A DNA stretch of 64,000 nucleotides from Vespa crabro (GCF_910589235.1 NC_060962.1:8904088-8968087), one strand, 5' to 3'; numbered from the stretch's first letter, positions 11,521 through 27,249 are shown. Notes: generated from the sequence alone by a model not told the origin. Program-made: numbers and translations.

Positions 11521-12634
11521 TATTTAAAAGGAAAGGAATCGAAAAAGTTGCGAACTCTTCACAATAACAGAGTCGTTGGTAACTACGAGTTACCCCGTCA
11601 GTTTTCACTTTCTTCGAGAGGCACCACGGACCGGTTCGACGTTCGATCTCGCGTGTCCTGCTTTTTTCATTCGTCTCGATGGGACCTTTGACAGAGATTC
11701 GCAATTTTTCCCAAGAAAACCATATTATCGGCTTCGCAGTAACGAGTTACTTTCGATTTCTTTTATTTTACCTCCTTTTAGACTTACAAGTCTCGAAAAA
11801 GGAGATTTCTTCACAGTACTTTACTTTTTTCTATCCGTCAATGTAAAAAGAGATTTCATTCTGGTTCGATACTATCGGCACAACCGGTATCTCTAACTCA
11901 AACTTACACTTTACTGACGGATTTGTCTTCAAGTTTGGATTTTATTTGCCGCTCGTCAGTAGAAAAATTATTATCTTTTTTTTTTTTTTTTTTTTTAATG
12001 CTCATATACCGTACGAGAAATCAGGTGAAAAATCAAAAGATTAATTTGTGACTACTTACACGTCAGCCTATAAAATATATACTGGAGAAGAGATTCAGGA
12101 AAAAAAAAACCACGTACACGCTCGTACACATCGCACGTTTGTCCGGGTCATTAAACCCGTCGACTCTTTTTACGACATTTTAGAATACTTGAAATTCTGG
12201 GCCATTGGGAAGAACTATTAAGCCGTTCGTCGAATTTGATTCGACGAATTTCAACAAGACCATAGTTGTTGCACGCAAGGGAAATTATACTTTCGCGTAA
12301 CGCGATATCGACTTCTCGAGACTCGCAAAATGTCACGTAAGGCGAGACGGCCATGATAAAAATTCGTGAGCATGTATTTAAAAACTGGCGCACTTATGTT
12401 ATATATTACATTATTATCGATTTGTTCACACGTATACACAAGCACACAATTATTGTTTTTGATTGAAGTAGTACGATTTGAATTTTATATATTTCTTTTT
12501 TTTTTTTTTTTTTCTATTTTATTTCTCATGTTCTTTTTTTTTCTCTTGTTTCCTTTTCCTTTTTCTTTTTATCGGCCCGAAAGACAAGTGTATTCGATTT
12601 CATAGTTGTTAATACGTGGTAAAAAGAAGCCCCG

Positions 12635-12679
12635 ATGAGGTCGACTGTGGTCTACCGTTTGACCTACATTAGGAAGAAG
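12635..12679 (+). other. Possible short alternative start exon
   Basis: ATG then 15 codons reading MRSTVVYRLTYIRKK, ending AAG|GTAAAT in phase 0. The acceptor at 32830 of the downstream gene takes phase 0, so the two could join in frame. The ATG context (cccgATGA) is weak and the donor moderate. It may be chance. Confidence 0.18.
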
Positions 12680-13661
12680 GTAAATGTATAAGGGTGTTTC
12701 GTTCTGTTTTCACTCGAGGAACACTGTTGAAATTGTTAAAAAAAAATTTTTCTAACCTTTTAAGCAACACCAATTCTCAATTTTTCTTGTTAATTTTTGT
12801 TCTTCATTTTCTTCTCTTTTTTTTTTTTTATTTTTTTTTTTATTTTAATTTTATTTTATCTCTTTTCCTCCACACCCCCTCCCCCTCCCTCCCTCGACTC
12901 GACACATTAGAATATTTATGTTCGTTCTCGTTATTCGCAAGAGTTCACACGATTTATCGGTTCCTAAGAAAAGAAGCATACGTCATCGTTCTCCCTCTCG
13001 AATGTAACATTAAACGTTTCACCACATTCTTATAAATAATGTAGATACTTTGCATTCATGAAAATGGATTAAACGTCGCAATGAGTATCGCGGTTTACGT
13101 TCGCTTTAAGAAGTATTTATGTACGTATGTGTGTATGTATGTATGTATGTACATACCATTCAACCAATGAATGTAGGAGAAACCGATCTCCGTGACATTT
13201 CGCTTCGATGCAAATAAAATTAAAGCTTTTTAATCTAAATAGTTGGATAAATGTCGAATATCTTTCTCTATGTTTCAGTTAATTCGATTTAAAATTAAAT
13301 GTAACGAGATAGACGGAGCAGAATAAAAAAAAAAAAGAAAAAAAAAAAGAAAAAGAAAAGGAAAGAAAAAAAATGTTGTGCTAAAAGAGCAGCAGTTTGA
13401 CAGCTTTTTCAAAAGACTATGTATGTACATACGTACGTACATATGTACATACCTATATAGATATATTTCACGATCCATTTGGTCGTCTTATGGAACAAGA
13501 TAGAAGGGTGAAATACACTGTAAATGGAAGCGACCAACATTCTAGGCCAATTAGAGTCCGAGTCCAGGGACGTTTCTAATACAAAGTAGGATTTCAGAAT
13601 AGAGTCGTGTGCTCCACGTGTCTCCTCTGATGGAACGAGAAAGAGAAATAGAGATAGAAAT

Positions 13662-13716
<55 letters not shown>

Positions 13717-15075
13717 ACGCAACGTAATACTTTAATATGCTTATACGATTTTGCATTTCTGCTTGTTTTCATAGAATTTATTCATGATCGCATCGTGCAC
13801 AGTGGGTCATTGTTATCGTGCTCAATGCACGAACAACGTGACCAACTTAATTATACACGCATATGCAATAGGTTTATATAGTATAATGATAAATTTAAAT
13901 TGGAAGGAGAAAATAAATCATCAATCAAATGATCTTTGTCGCTTTCGCATCGATCGATTTCTTTTCTTTTTGTTTTTTTTTTTTTTCTTTTTTTTTTTTG
14001 CTTCGATACTCTTCGAAGAGAAGAGAGGAGGGTATTAGTCGTAAATAGATTCGAGAGATAAGACCAGTCTGGCATATAACGAGTGGCACATGTCGCGTGC
14101 TCATCACGCGAACGAAATTATGGCGCACGATCGGTTCCTAGCGGCAACTGTGCCACGTTTGCAAATAGGGGAACCAAAGAACAAAGCGTTCGTTGCATCG
14201 AATTTATTCTCGGGGGTTTATCCCTATTCTCCCTCAGTAATGTTACGTCATAAACAGGGCCCTTGTCGTAGTTCACAACATACAGGATACATATATATAT
14301 AGATTGATAAATTTCTTACGTCTTCCTTGTTAACAATTTGAATGTAGATCAATTAGCTCGTATTACTCGTTAATTAATTCGCTCATTCATTCATTTATTT
14401 TATATTACTTAATATTAAATATTGTTAAGAGATCGAATTTCTGGTTTATAAGTACATAGATTAGAAATGGCCGAAGATAAGTCCAGGGAGAAAAATCACA
14501 AAGTTCCTTTGTCGAGAGAAAGCGAGGGAAAAAGGGCCGAAAGCTCGGCATCCAATTTCGATGAATTCTCTAGCATCCTGACAGATTCTCCCCTCATTTC
14601 GAGGGGCAACCCTTCGTACTTTTAGTACCCTCTAGGGAGAACCTTTGGATACGTTCATCAAACGTACCGACCGATCTCCTTCCACCTATCCGCGTCTTGC
14701 ATTTTTGTCTCTTCTACTTTTAATTCTTCCATTTTATCTACTTAGTTTTCTTTTTGTTGCGCTTTCTCTTCCCCCCATTACTTCCCATATTTCTACATAT
14801 TTTTTTTTGTTTCGGCTCTCCGCGTCTTTCTCTTTTCCTTAGACACGTGCACTTACATAAACGTAAATGTTTTTATTCGATCTAACCGTTATTACACATT
14901 GGATAAACCGTCGTCGATTAGGCTAATTTTAGAGGAACGCAATGGATCTCTCTCTCTCTCTCGAAACGCACTAGTGCACGGGATGAAAATTTAATCCTTC
15001 GTGGCCTTCGATGGCGCCGACGATCGATTGTAAAAACACGGAGAGAGTGCAAGGGGATGTTAGTGCGTCTGAGTT

Positions 15076-15108
<33 letters not shown>

Positions 15109-15134
15109 TCGTCGTCGTAGTCGTTGTCGTCGTC
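15076..15134. repeat. (GTC)n microsatellite
   Basis: Trinucleotide run with single CAT and GTA/GTT interruptions. Confidence 0.9.
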
Positions 15135-16047
15135 CAATTGTAAGGATAAACAAGTAATAGGTACTTACACACTTTAGTTAAGGATCTGACTATACTTTTT
15201 CATTACATTTTAAACCACTTCGATCTTTCGAGGGATTCATTTCTAAAATATTTTATAAATAGAAAGATGAAAAAGAAAAAGGGATAAAGAGAGAGGGAGT
15301 GAGATAGAAAAGAGGTCTCATTCTTATTAAATAAAGTAGTCGGTCAAATTTCTTGTTGGAACTGTATTTCGATGGAAAGCCAAACGCGTCCTAGTTTTCA
15401 TGGACAAAGGAGTACTCTAAGATCTACTCGGAAAGTTTAATCCTATTCCATTGAAATTGTCGACGAATAGAAATAAAGAGTACAATGTGTCGTTGTATAA
15501 TAATTATCATTCTATTAATTAACTAATATTTTCATTTGTTTCGTTTTCTTTTTCCTTCTCTTTTTCTTCTCGTCTTCCGTTCATTGATGAGAAAGGTGGA
15601 ATTAAAAGAGAGAAAGGAAAAAAGAAAAAGAGAAAGGAAAAGAGACGGGTTAAAAGAGAAAACGGGACAGGAAAATTACGTAGGTAAAGATTGAAAATGA
15701 AAAGTAGGATTGGCAAGGGATCCCTATTGTCCTTTTTCTTGTATTATTTTTTTTCTTTATCCATTTTTTTCCCTTTTTCCTTGTTCCTTTCATTTGTTCG
15801 AACGCAAGCGCGAGCAATTCGGGTCACCCGGTATATGGGACGACCTGGTTCAAGTTTTTAGAACGTTTCCAGGATGTGTTTCTAGATATAGAAGAGAACG
15901 TTATAGCTTTGAAAAATCATTCTTCGAGGAACACCAGCATGGTTTTCCTGGATGGTCTGGTTAGTAGTGTAACAGGGCGCACCCTCGAATTCGTCGTTCT
16001 CGCGAATGGTAGGCGGCAATAAAATGTCGTAAGTCAGGCGAGGGTGT

Positions 16048-16079
<32 letters not shown>

Positions 16080-16480
16080 ACACATACGCACGCGCACACA
16101 TACGCACGGGAACACACAGAGACACACATATGAAAAAAGAGTCGAGGGAAGGCCTAGGTAAAATGCCAAGGGGAGTAATGGAAGCATCGAACACAGCGAG
16201 GAAGAACGGGGTGCACCCGCGTTTCCAACGAACCTCCCCACGTGCGCAGGCGCCATATCGATTTCTATTCGCACACAGCCTTTCGTAATTTCCCTGTGTG
16301 TGTCTTCATATATTTCTATGTAACATATAAACTAGTATGTATGTCTGTGTACTAACGCGAATACGTACTATATGCGATAGCTCTACGCTCCCATCATCAT
16401 CCCGCATCCACGGCGATTCTACTTGTCGTTTAATGGACGATCGGCCTTCCCTACATCGAAGCCATCTTTTTGTTTTTTTT

Positions 16481-16483
<3 letters not shown>

Positions 16484-16539
<56 letters not shown>
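16484..16539. repeat. (TC)n microsatellite
   Basis: Uninterrupted run of about 28 units; polypurine/polypyrimidine tract. Confidence 0.95.
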
Positions 16540-16541
<2 letters not shown>

Positions 16542-17748
16542 ATCACGATATCGAGTGTTTTTTAAGTCATTTCTATGAAAGATCATAATTTACAATATTT
16601 CTTTGAAATGATCAATGTAGAATTTGTTCAATGTGAAATTTGTCAAATGGCGCATCGATTAAATGATACTCGTCATCGATAACAAGAGCGTGAGGTATTG
16701 TTACATAAAAGCAACACTCGTCCCAGGTTGATTGTTTGCAGAGTCGTACGTAACGTTAAGTCGATTAACAGATAGATCGAAGGTCTTGCGAATGTTTCGA
16801 CTGAAAAAAAAAAAAAAAAAAAAAAAATAAAAGGAAAAATTATGATCGTCGGGAAAAAAAAACGGAAGAGGCGATATATATACATGTATTTATGTGTGTT
16901 GGTATGTATATACGTAAACGTTCGAACGTTCATCCGCATCGAGGAAGAATATTTTTAACCGGACGAGACCGATCGATCGATCCTCCGATCCACTGTTGCT
17001 TCCGTTTCTTTTCCTTTTTTTCTTTTTTTCTTTCTTCTTTTTCCCTCATATCCGCTAGATAAAATTAGCTCCCAACGTTAAATGTTTTGTTTCCTTCTTC
17101 CAATCACAACCAAACCCCACCACCATCCAATTCACCCCCTATCCCCTCGTCCCCTGAACTTCACTCTTTCATTCTGTTATCTAGTTTAATCGTCAGTTTA
17201 ATCTCGAATCGATGTAATATGGTTATAAAAGATGAATATAATTCTTATCAATTCCCGATATAAAAGTAGTAGTTCGTCATCGAGAGTACAATAGACAACT
17301 CGATCGAGTTTCACAATCTCATCCGTTATTTTTTTTTTGTGCCTTTTTTTTCTTTCTTTTTTTCTCTCTCTCTCTCTCTCTCTATCTATCTCTCTCTCTA
17401 CATCCTTTTCTTTGCTCTTCGTAGAGTCGATAAAAAGAGAAGATAGAAGTTTATTCCGTTCAGGGCCACACCTGATCGTGAAACGAATGGGCGTGATTCT
17501 TTTTTTCCTGGGAAATGCCAACAATGAAATCGGATCGGGTTTGACTCGATCGGTTCGACTTCACGGGCCACCGATTCAACGGACAATGCCGAAAGTGGAG
17601 CCCAGACGAAGGGTGGTAGTGGTAGGACAGTATGGCGGTTGCGGCGCCTATCAAGGGAAGGGAAATAGGACTGTTTAAAGTGCTTGAAATTCAATGTGAC
17701 GACGATTTTGCCCATCCTGTATGTCTAGTCGTCTCTTTCTCTTCTTAC

Positions 17749-17797
<49 letters not shown>

Positions 17798-17954
17798 TCT
17801 TTTTCACTCTAATATACCTCCTGTGTAATCTCGTGTTGTCGATAAAGAAAGAAAACAGATTGCTGATAGAATAACGAATTTCTTATAATTATTTTTACGA
17901 AAAATATTATGAGGAGAGGGAGAGAGAATATATATATATTCGATAATTTTTTAT

Positions 17955-17956
<2 letters not shown>

Positions 17957-18005
<49 letters not shown>
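17957..18005. repeat. (TA)n microsatellite
   Basis: Uninterrupted AT dinucleotide run. Confidence 0.95.
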
Positions 18006-18008
<3 letters not shown>

Positions 18009-19728
18009 AGAAGAAAAGTTCGAATCGTAGTTACCTAATATATTTCAGATAGGACGAATCCGTAGATCATCATCGTATAATACTTCCAGTCGGCTATCTA
18101 ATTCTGGCCACTGACCTAACTCACTGGCAGTCGACGGCGCTCGCGCGAAACTTGCAATGGTGCCCGTTAGTTACGTGGGTGGCATTTGCGCGTAACGATT
18201 TAAAGCGAATTTCCTGGAACGATCTCTCCTTGTTTACGTTCGAAAAATACACCGGGCAAAAGCAAAGCAAAGAAAAGCAAGGCAAAGCAAAGCGTGGCAT
18301 GGGCTTATCGTTCATGCGAACGGCGCTCGTATCGCGCGTCAACGAGAAAGAGAAAGAGAGAGCATGACGTTGAGGGGGGAGGAGTGAGGAAGGAAGGAAG
18401 GGTGGAAGGGGACGGAGAAAATTACAACGAATAAACTAAATCGACTACGATCTCGTTAGAGGATAAACGATTATCTCGAATCTAAGACCACGTGAGAGAT
18501 AGATAAATCGTTAAAATTTTGATATCTGATAAATTGAGAAATAAAAATCGATTTTAAACGGAACGCAAACTTTAATTGTGGCTAAATAATTTTTATCAAA
18601 ATCAAGGTTGAATTTTGATATTATTTCTGTTTTTCTTCCTCGATTCGATTTGTAATCTTCTCGTTGTAATATACGAATAAGACACAACCCACGATGTGTA
18701 TATACTTCCGTGAATGCAAATTAAACGTCAAGCCGTGGGGAATTAAAGTAAGCCGAGCGAAGTAAAGATACGGAATAAACGACTAGTTGACCTTTGGAAT
18801 CCGATCCGATTGGCGTTGGTGACATCGAGCCTTGGCTATCGGCAAACCGCAAGGAAAAAGAAAAAAAAACCTTGTTCGCGTTGAAGCGTTGTTGAAAAGT
18901 GTACTTACGTACATATATATAAGAACATTGCCTCATTTTTAAAATCCTTATATGTGGATTTATGTAGAAAAAAAGAAAAAGGGGAGAAGAAAAAGTATAT
19001 ATATATATATATATTTTTTTTTTTCTTTTTCTTTTTTTTAATCTTCTCGTCGTTTTAAGATCGAAGAATTTTTCGAAATTGTTAAAATGTCTCGCGAGGT
19101 TCCTTTCGCTGAGATCATTTTGGTACGCACGCTTGATGACCCATCGCGAGGAAGAAGGCAAGAGATCCGAAATAACTGCGGGTCGCGTGCATCGGCTTCC
19201 TGAACCTCGGAAATTTCTCGTGTGCCTTCGTCTTCGAATGTATTTCGATCGAACGAGTCATCATCGTCGTTATCAACTACGTGGTTAATTCGTGAAATAA
19301 AATAAGATCGATGGGTATAAGATAAGTCGTTTGGTTTAATTCGATCGTGTTTGTTGACTCATCCGTTCGCCTTGAAATAATATTTCGAAGGAAATTAATC
19401 GAATTTCTCGAAAGTATCAACGAACCAATCGCTCTTCTTCTTATTCACATTCGTTCGCGTTTATATACTCTCTCTTTCTCGTTCTTTTTCTCTCTTTCCA
19501 TTCTTTACTTTATGCAAAGAAAGGGAAGGAGAAGTCGATTAGATTATCTTTGCCAGCGGCGCATCGTTGCATTTAACCTAAGCAATTCCGCCAATTGACT
19601 CCGCACACCCACGATCTTTAGGAAGCGTCGGAATAAGACGTGTTCTGTTTATATTCCAACGCCTTTATCCGCATTCCGCCATTAAGATGAATTAAACCGA
19701 TTGCAAAATGCATATATCCAGGTATATA

Positions 19729-19775
<47 letters not shown>

Positions 19776-22070
19776 CATAGATATATGTAAACACTTTAGA
19801 GTCTATCATCATGAGTACGTATGCATACATGCATACATATATATATATATGTATGTATATGCATATATATGCTGTTGTGTAATAGTTAGAGCGATCCATA
19901 GAGAAGCATCGAACTAAATGACCTATCTCCAACGATGATCTATCTAAACGAGATAACGATCGCAAAACGTTAATCATCAATGACTCTAACGAGTATCGAT
20001 AACGAACACTTTAACGAGACGGTATTAAAATCGTAAATGCGGAAGAGTACATACTCGAGTTGGAAAGTCGAGAAATTGGAGAAATAATAGATGAGAACCG
20101 AGGGAAATTTAATTGTAACAATGATAATAGAGAAAAAATACGAATTGAATAAATGATATAAAAATAAATATGGAAAATGGAACGATGAAAGAAAGAAAGA
20201 AAGAATGAAGGGAAAGGAAGAATCGGTGAGGGTAGGAGGGTGGGTGGGAGGGAGGGAGGGTGGCACACAAAGAGAAAGAGAGCAATTGTACTCGACGAAG
20301 CGAAACGCGGTAGTAGCGGTTAACATAGAACGTGGGAAAAAGGAGTCTCTCGTGACCGATCGTGAGTGGTAGTGTCTCAAGGTCAAGCTTAGAGGCGACA
20401 GCACTACGTCGCGTGCGAGATTAACGAGTCGTTACGGATATGCATACGAATATGTAAGATAAATATGTGTGTAAGTATATATATGTATGTACGTACATAC
20501 GTACGTATGTATGTAAGCTCGTTTATGACTCGTTATAGCAAACGTAACAACGATTTCCCCTTCTTACGTTTTCTCTCTCTCTTTCTCTCTCGACATATTC
20601 GTAAAAAAAAAAACCTATGAAAAGAACGTATACAAGAGAAAAATAAGGAAAAATTCCAGCCATTCGTTATGCGTGTCTTACTAATTATTATACCGGCAAA
20701 AGGAACAGGAGGCACGTGTTTCTCGCGCAGCAGTACTAATACAAAGCAGAAAGTAAAGGATAAGCCTTGAGAGAATTTATAGATTCCACGAGAGATGCCT
20801 TGGTGAATAACCGAAAGTAGAAGGGAGAGGGAGGGATAGGAGAGAGGGGGGGGGGTGGGGGAGAAAGAGCGTAAGAAGGAAGGCAACGAACGTTGAAACG
20901 ATTAGTATAAGAGAGCAAAAGAAGATCCTCTTCGTTGATTTCGTTACTTGCTATAACGTAATGACGTCGCTTAACACATCGTAAATCTTTCGAGGCGGAA
21001 ACCGAGGATGATCGTAATACCGTGAGATATAATTTATATGTCGTGGGTTTTCAAAGAATTTATTAATCTCTCTTTTTTAGATACATCCGTGCACACGTAA
21101 AATGTCGTACGTTCATTGCTTTTATTATGAATGACGATAATAATTCTTGTTGTTTGAAAATATTTATAAAATTAATGTTAAGTGGGTAATCTGTGCGTAA
21201 ATCTTATTTTCTTTTTCCTTCGTTATTTTCCTCTTCTTTTTTGTTTTGTTTTGTTTTGTCTTGATATCTTAAAAACGATAAGTATGTATATCACAATGGA
21301 TATATAAAGAAGGAAAAATGTTTAATTTACTCATAAACCATTGTTGGTTGACGATAATATCCTTTAATCTTAGGAAGATCAGCAACCCTAAAGGCGACTG
21401 ACTGGCTGGCTTGCCTTGTCTCTTCATTTCTCTCCCATGGTCTCTCATGAGCATCGTTATAGAGAAAGGAAGGTGGACGCCCGATGAGAATCGCTTTTCA
21501 CGCGTCTCTACAAAGTAGCAAAGTCCCATGTAGGTGTATGCGCATCTATATTACTCTATGTCTGAGTGAAAGAGAAGGTGTGATAGGGGACGCTTCTGTG
21601 CTCACTCGCATATCTTCCGGGTCATAATGCCAGCAGACAACGTCGCGGCGCATAGACGTTTCCTGGCACCCAACCAGCTGCCAGAATCCGTACAGGTTCA
21701 TCCGTACGGCTAGAGAGGGTGTACCCTCCCGTTACCTATTTTACCCTATCTCGATATACTTTCTTCAATTTTTTCATTTACATTTATTTACATACAGATA
21801 TATATATATATATATTTAATAATATTTATCATAAACAAATATATACCTTAGATATATACCTATGGCATTAGTTACGTATGTAACTAGTAACGTAGAAATT
21901 TCAAATATTTTATGTCGATAAACAATAAACGATAGTATTTTTATTCAATATTTCATTAATTATTTGTGTAAAAATGAAGAATATTTTACTATCGGATTAA
22001 TCAGTAACGTCGGAATAATTCCACGAGATATTAATATTTATTTATATATAAAATATTGGTAATATCTAAA

Positions 22071-22106
<36 letters not shown>

Positions 22107-22456
22107 TTATATGATAATAAATCAATCGTTCAAAGTTGGATTCGATTTGATTAGATTCGATGCGGTTCGATTAGATTACTCGGCCGCAAAATGGAAAATT
22201 CGCCAAATCGAGAATCGAGTGTAGGGTTTAAATGCAAATGTCGCAAGGTGGCCCTTTTAACAAACCTACCCTTTTGTACATTAGCGAACTGTTCTTCCCT
22301 ATCGTCGTCCGATGCCAAGGCAGGAAGGGAAAAGGGTCGCCGACTCGTAACCGAGGGTCGTGCGAGAATCGTTTACGTGAGCGTTCCAGGACAAGAGCGT
22401 GTGTTCAAAGGTTTTCCTACGGCAAAAAAAAAGAGAGAAAAAGAAAGAAAAAAAAG

Positions 22457-22492
<36 letters not shown>

Positions 22493-23546
22493 GAAAAAAA
22501 TAACTGAGGCAATTCTTTCGAACGAAAAAAATTCTCGTTTTCACGTCTCGTCTGTCTCGTGTCTATCTACAAAAGGAGATTAACGTTACGTGTAAATATC
22601 GATTTGTAAGACTTTGTTCCATCGATTCGAAAGAAATGATAATCACATAAATGAACGTAACAGAGAAAAAACTTCTAATGCTAAGATCGTACGAGAAGAA
22701 CCGTACGAGTGACCCGTTCGTCGGAAATACCTAATCATTATCATTATTTTTTAACATTATGGCGATCGGCCAGTTATTTCGTGACGAGACAACAAATTAT
22801 CAAGCGATTAGAATTCCGAGTCCAAAAGAAATCATCGATATATATTCTACACGACGATTCGTATAAGTTTCGTTTCATTTCTTTTCGTCTCGACTCGATT
22901 AGATTGGTGTCTTAATACAAATAAAATATACTACGAAACGTAGATATACATGTGTACGTAAAATAAATAAGTAACTTACTTAAAATAAATAAGTACTTAC
23001 ATATGTACGTCTGATATAATTCAATTATCGATTCGTAACGAAGAAAATTCGATTAACGCTATCGGGTTTGTAATCAATTAAGATATATATATTGTACTTA
23101 CTTAATAATTTATAATATGTATTTTTCATTGTTCCTGTAGAAACAAAATATCTATCAGTCTAAAGATCGCTGACCCGGGTGCACTTAATCCGGTCGCAGT
23201 GGATAAGTATTATTAGTAACGAGGCGCGTCTAATGTTACGTTTTACCGCCTCACCGTTAAACCTACGCTCGAAGACACTCGAATCGCGTCGATGTTCTCT
23301 CTCTCTCTCTCTCTCTGTCTCTGTCTCTGTCTCTGTCTCTGTCTCTGCCCCTGTCCCTGTCTCTCTTTTTCGCGTAGGTAGAACGCAAACGAAGGCAGTC
23401 GAGTTCCTTAGGGTAAGAGCTATATACACAGAGAAAGATCCGCAAAACTGACCGCGGAGGACGGTGGAGGTATCGGGTATCTAATTATCCGAGGACTCGT
23501 TTCTTACGCTTATGTATGTATGTATGTATATATGAATGTATCCATT

Positions 23547-23591
<45 letters not shown>

Positions 23592-23693
23592 ATACGTACG
23601 GTATTTACTTACTTTGTTGCACGCGTGCATAAGTGCATGCGTACTATGCGTCTAAGCGCAGTATAGCGGCTTCTCAGTGATTCCCGGGGGTGA

Positions 23694-23694
23694 A

Positions 23695-23725
<31 letters not shown>

Positions 23726-23726
23726 T

Positions 23727-23769
<43 letters not shown>
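23694..23769. repeat. (GA)n microsatellite
   Basis: About 76 bp of GA with one ggagataggg break. A complementary (TC)n run lies at about 23296-23320. Confidence 0.95.
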
Positions 23770-23771
<2 letters not shown>

Positions 23772-24531
23772 CATAAGTATTTACTTTGCACGCCGACACG
23801 CTCTTGCAAATCCTCTTCTTTCAACTTTTCCCTTTCTTTTTTTATCCCACTCTCTCTCCCTCTCTTTCTCTCTTTTTTCTGACATACGCACGAAACAAGT
23901 ATTATATATATGTATATAAAAAAAGAAGAATCTTTTGTAATCGTATAAACTTCGAAGAGAATCGAATCTTATGAATGAATTCTGACGATCACATTATCTT
24001 TCAAAAGGATTAAAAACTATGATCGTCATGTTTGACTCTTCCTTTTACGATATCATTGATGAAAAAGAAAAACAAAATAGAAATGAGAAAAATTCTCTAC
24101 GATAAAGGAGTATTTCTCTTGTTTTCTTCTTTTTTTTTTTTTATATCTACAAATATATCTTTCTTTTTGTTTTATATTTACAAATGTCTTTGTTTTCTTA
24201 TCGATATTTAAAAAGGATTTTAGGCACCCTTGCTCAAACAATTTCAATAAGTCATTAGTTTGATATTTTTAGAAACTAACGGAACGCTCCTAATCGAACG
24301 GGGGAAAGGAAAACGAAGCGATGTAAGTAGGCATTCGCGTTACGGTTCGCGATTACTACAGTTACGTTAATGCCGGTGACGGGGAAACGATGAAACGTCG
24401 TTCGAAAGCTATCGTTATATGCGCTATATCCTCCTCCGTTCAGAGAAGAAGACGTGCTTCCTGCATGCTCTGCCATGGTCCATCCACTTAAGCGGGATTA
24501 TTACAGCGTAATTATTAATCCTCTTTGGTGG

Positions 24532-24568
<37 letters not shown>

Positions 24569-26371
24569 TTCTACAGGATGTAGAGAGAAACCGGAACGTT
24601 CTATCCTGTTCTATCTGAAACACACATACACACACACACGCACACATCCTTTCTATTGCAAATCGTTTCCGTTACAACACGTTTTTGTTATAATCAACGG
24701 TCAACGCATTTACGAATGTTTTCCTTTTTGTGTTTTGCAAATATTGAAAATTGCATCAATCGGATCAATTAAATAATTGCATCTAAATTGGATCAATTGA
24801 TCGAGATCGAAGTAATTAAAATAATCGTAAGATTGAAAGCGTTGATTATCCGTTCGTACTGTTATCTTTTTTTCTTTTTTTCTTTTTGTTTTTTTTTTTT
24901 TTTTTTTTTCTTGAATGAATTATACGAATCGATCGGTTCGAAGGAATCTTAGAGTGGGCCGTGCGACACCCGACGTGAAACCGTTAAGGGTTTTAACATC
25001 GTGTTTACTCTCTCGAGAGCGCCGCGGGACGCTAAGGCCGTTGTAACGCTCTCGTCCGACTACGCGTTATTGTCGTAAAACGCGCTCGAAACGATCGAAG
25101 CGTAAAACGAACACCCACGCGCTCCACGGTATCTAGCTAGCTAGCTAGCTAGAGCTTCGATGACTGGACGGTCCTTTGAAATCTCTCGAGGATACTGTCC
25201 GTCGAGAGAGAATGAGAGGAAAGAAAATGAAATAAAAGAGAACAACAGAATTGTTGTTCGAAAGCCGGAAGATAAACTACTATTGTGTTTAATAGTTGAA
25301 AAAAAAATAACATCTTATTTATTTTATTAACAATACGTATAAAGTATATAAGGTATAAATAATTTTATTAACAACATATGTTATTATATATATATATATA
25401 TTTTTACGATATGATGCATATTAAATCGATTTGAAATTATCAGGAAAAAGAAAATAAATCGTGGACAAATATGATACTCATTTTTCGTAATGTAGGATAA
25501 TATTAAAGTTCAAGGCTAAGATATAATAAGAATATTTTGGATTAACGGGATGATTAAGAAGAATTTAAAGAAGGTCAAAGTCCCTTTAAAGCATTTCGGC
25601 GTAACCAAAATTCGTCGTGGCCATCATCGTGCCGGAAGTGGTGTTTGAGGGCGAGAAGGTATCTCACGAAGAAATGTTTCGGTCATTCGTTCCAGAGCTT
25701 CGTCTCGTGCGGTCAGACGACAGACAGACAGGCTGTATCATGGGATCTTGTCAGAGGCGTAAGCACTTAGGATTTGGCTTTAAATCTGGAATCATTTAAA
25801 AAGACGATAAATATATGTATATATATATATATATATTATCGAAAGAAAGATATTAAGAATATTAACGTGATGAAAATGTGATGTAAATCGATTGTGTTTA
25901 TTTGATCGTTCGTATGAAGGAAAAAATAAATGTTCCAGAGTCACACACAGCATCCATTTCGACGCCCTCGTAATTAAATTCAATCATTACGACAATTGTT
26001 TAGGCTATCTGAATCAATATATTTTATTACAAATTATTTGACGATGAGAGAGAAGAGAAAATGGTCCAGATGCTCCTTCCACCGACATCCTTCCGATCTC
26101 AAAACTCGTAATAACGTTAACCATAAAAAGCCGTTTTGTCCTACTCTTTTACCGTAAAGTTGTTCTCCTTGAGAACGTTTAATTGTGTCGTTACTTCTTT
26201 TTCTTTTCTTTTTTATTTTTTTTTCGTTTCTTTCTTTAAGGAATGACTAATCGTTCAGACACTCGAAAGACCGAAAAAGAGGTTAAGAAGACTCTTCTCG
26301 AGGAATACACTTCCGCGTCGAGTCGCGCGACCATCTTCGGGTCACCTGAAAGAATCATGCTTCCTACGTTA

Positions 26372-26427
<56 letters not shown>

Positions 26428-26800
26428 CTCTCTCTTCTTTCTCTCTCTTTTCTCATATTTTTGCCGTCGTGCTCGTTTTTCCTTGGTTCTAGACTCGCTC
26501 CAATCTTTCAAGTAGGGTCTCTTGATATTTTTATGCCAGAGAAAATAACGTTTGGAAATTTCTCTCTTCCGCAATAATATCTACATTGTCTTTTTCTTCT
26601 TCTTCTTCCTTTCTTTTTTTTTTTTTTTTCTTTCTCTTCGTTGTCCGAGTCACGAAAGAGTAAGATCGCGAACTCGTACCAAACGGTTAGGCACAGGAAG
26701 TCACGCTGCCGGAAATCTCGTTCAAAGTAACGTTACATTACTCGTAGCCGGAAAGAAGAAGAGAAATGAAAGAGATTGAGACAGAGAGACACGGAGATAG

Positions 26801-26835
<35 letters not shown>

Positions 26836-26985
26836 AAGATAAAAAGAGAAGAAAATGAAATGTATGTAGATATCTCATGTCTCTTTAACCGTGGGATCTT
26901 CGAAGAACTTACATTGATTAATGGACTTTAATTTCCTCATTTATTCAATTTCCACGCTAGTTTAGTATGACTCGAATCTCTCGTA

Positions 26986-27036
<51 letters not shown>

Positions 27037-27249
27037 TTATCTCTACTTACACATACATGTACCGAGAAGATAAATATATATACGAAAAGGGACTTTATTT
27101 AAGGAGCTGTCAGCGCGTAAAGAACGTCATTGTTATTATCGTATGGAGAGACAATCGTAAAGAGATAATAGAGTCAATGTCGTATAGTCGCCGACGGACA
27201 ATGATCAGAGAACAACGTCGTACTTACTAAAAGTCATCATTGTAAGTTT

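Noticed and set aside
17488..17678. Short ATG frame (63 codons) in a GC-rich island
   Set aside because: No supporting gene structure; similar short frames occur in other islands. Comparative codon analysis would be needed.
19087..19203. Short ATG frame beginning MSREVPFAEIIL
   Set aside because: Only 38 codons, with no splice or transcript evidence; the opposite strand is also open.
24276..24476. Minus-strand frame beginning MAEHAGSTSSSLNGGG
   Set aside because: Good ATG context but no donor or acceptor fits and no homology is recognised; the island is better read as regulatory.
25131..25152. (TAGC)n palindromic run, and similar sequence near 48829-48893
   Set aside because: Short tetranucleotide repeats, not transposon ends or recombination sites.
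25617..25799. Frame reading AIIVPEVVFEGEK in a unique island
   Set aside because: No ATG at the start and no upstream acceptor; a stop lies just before it.
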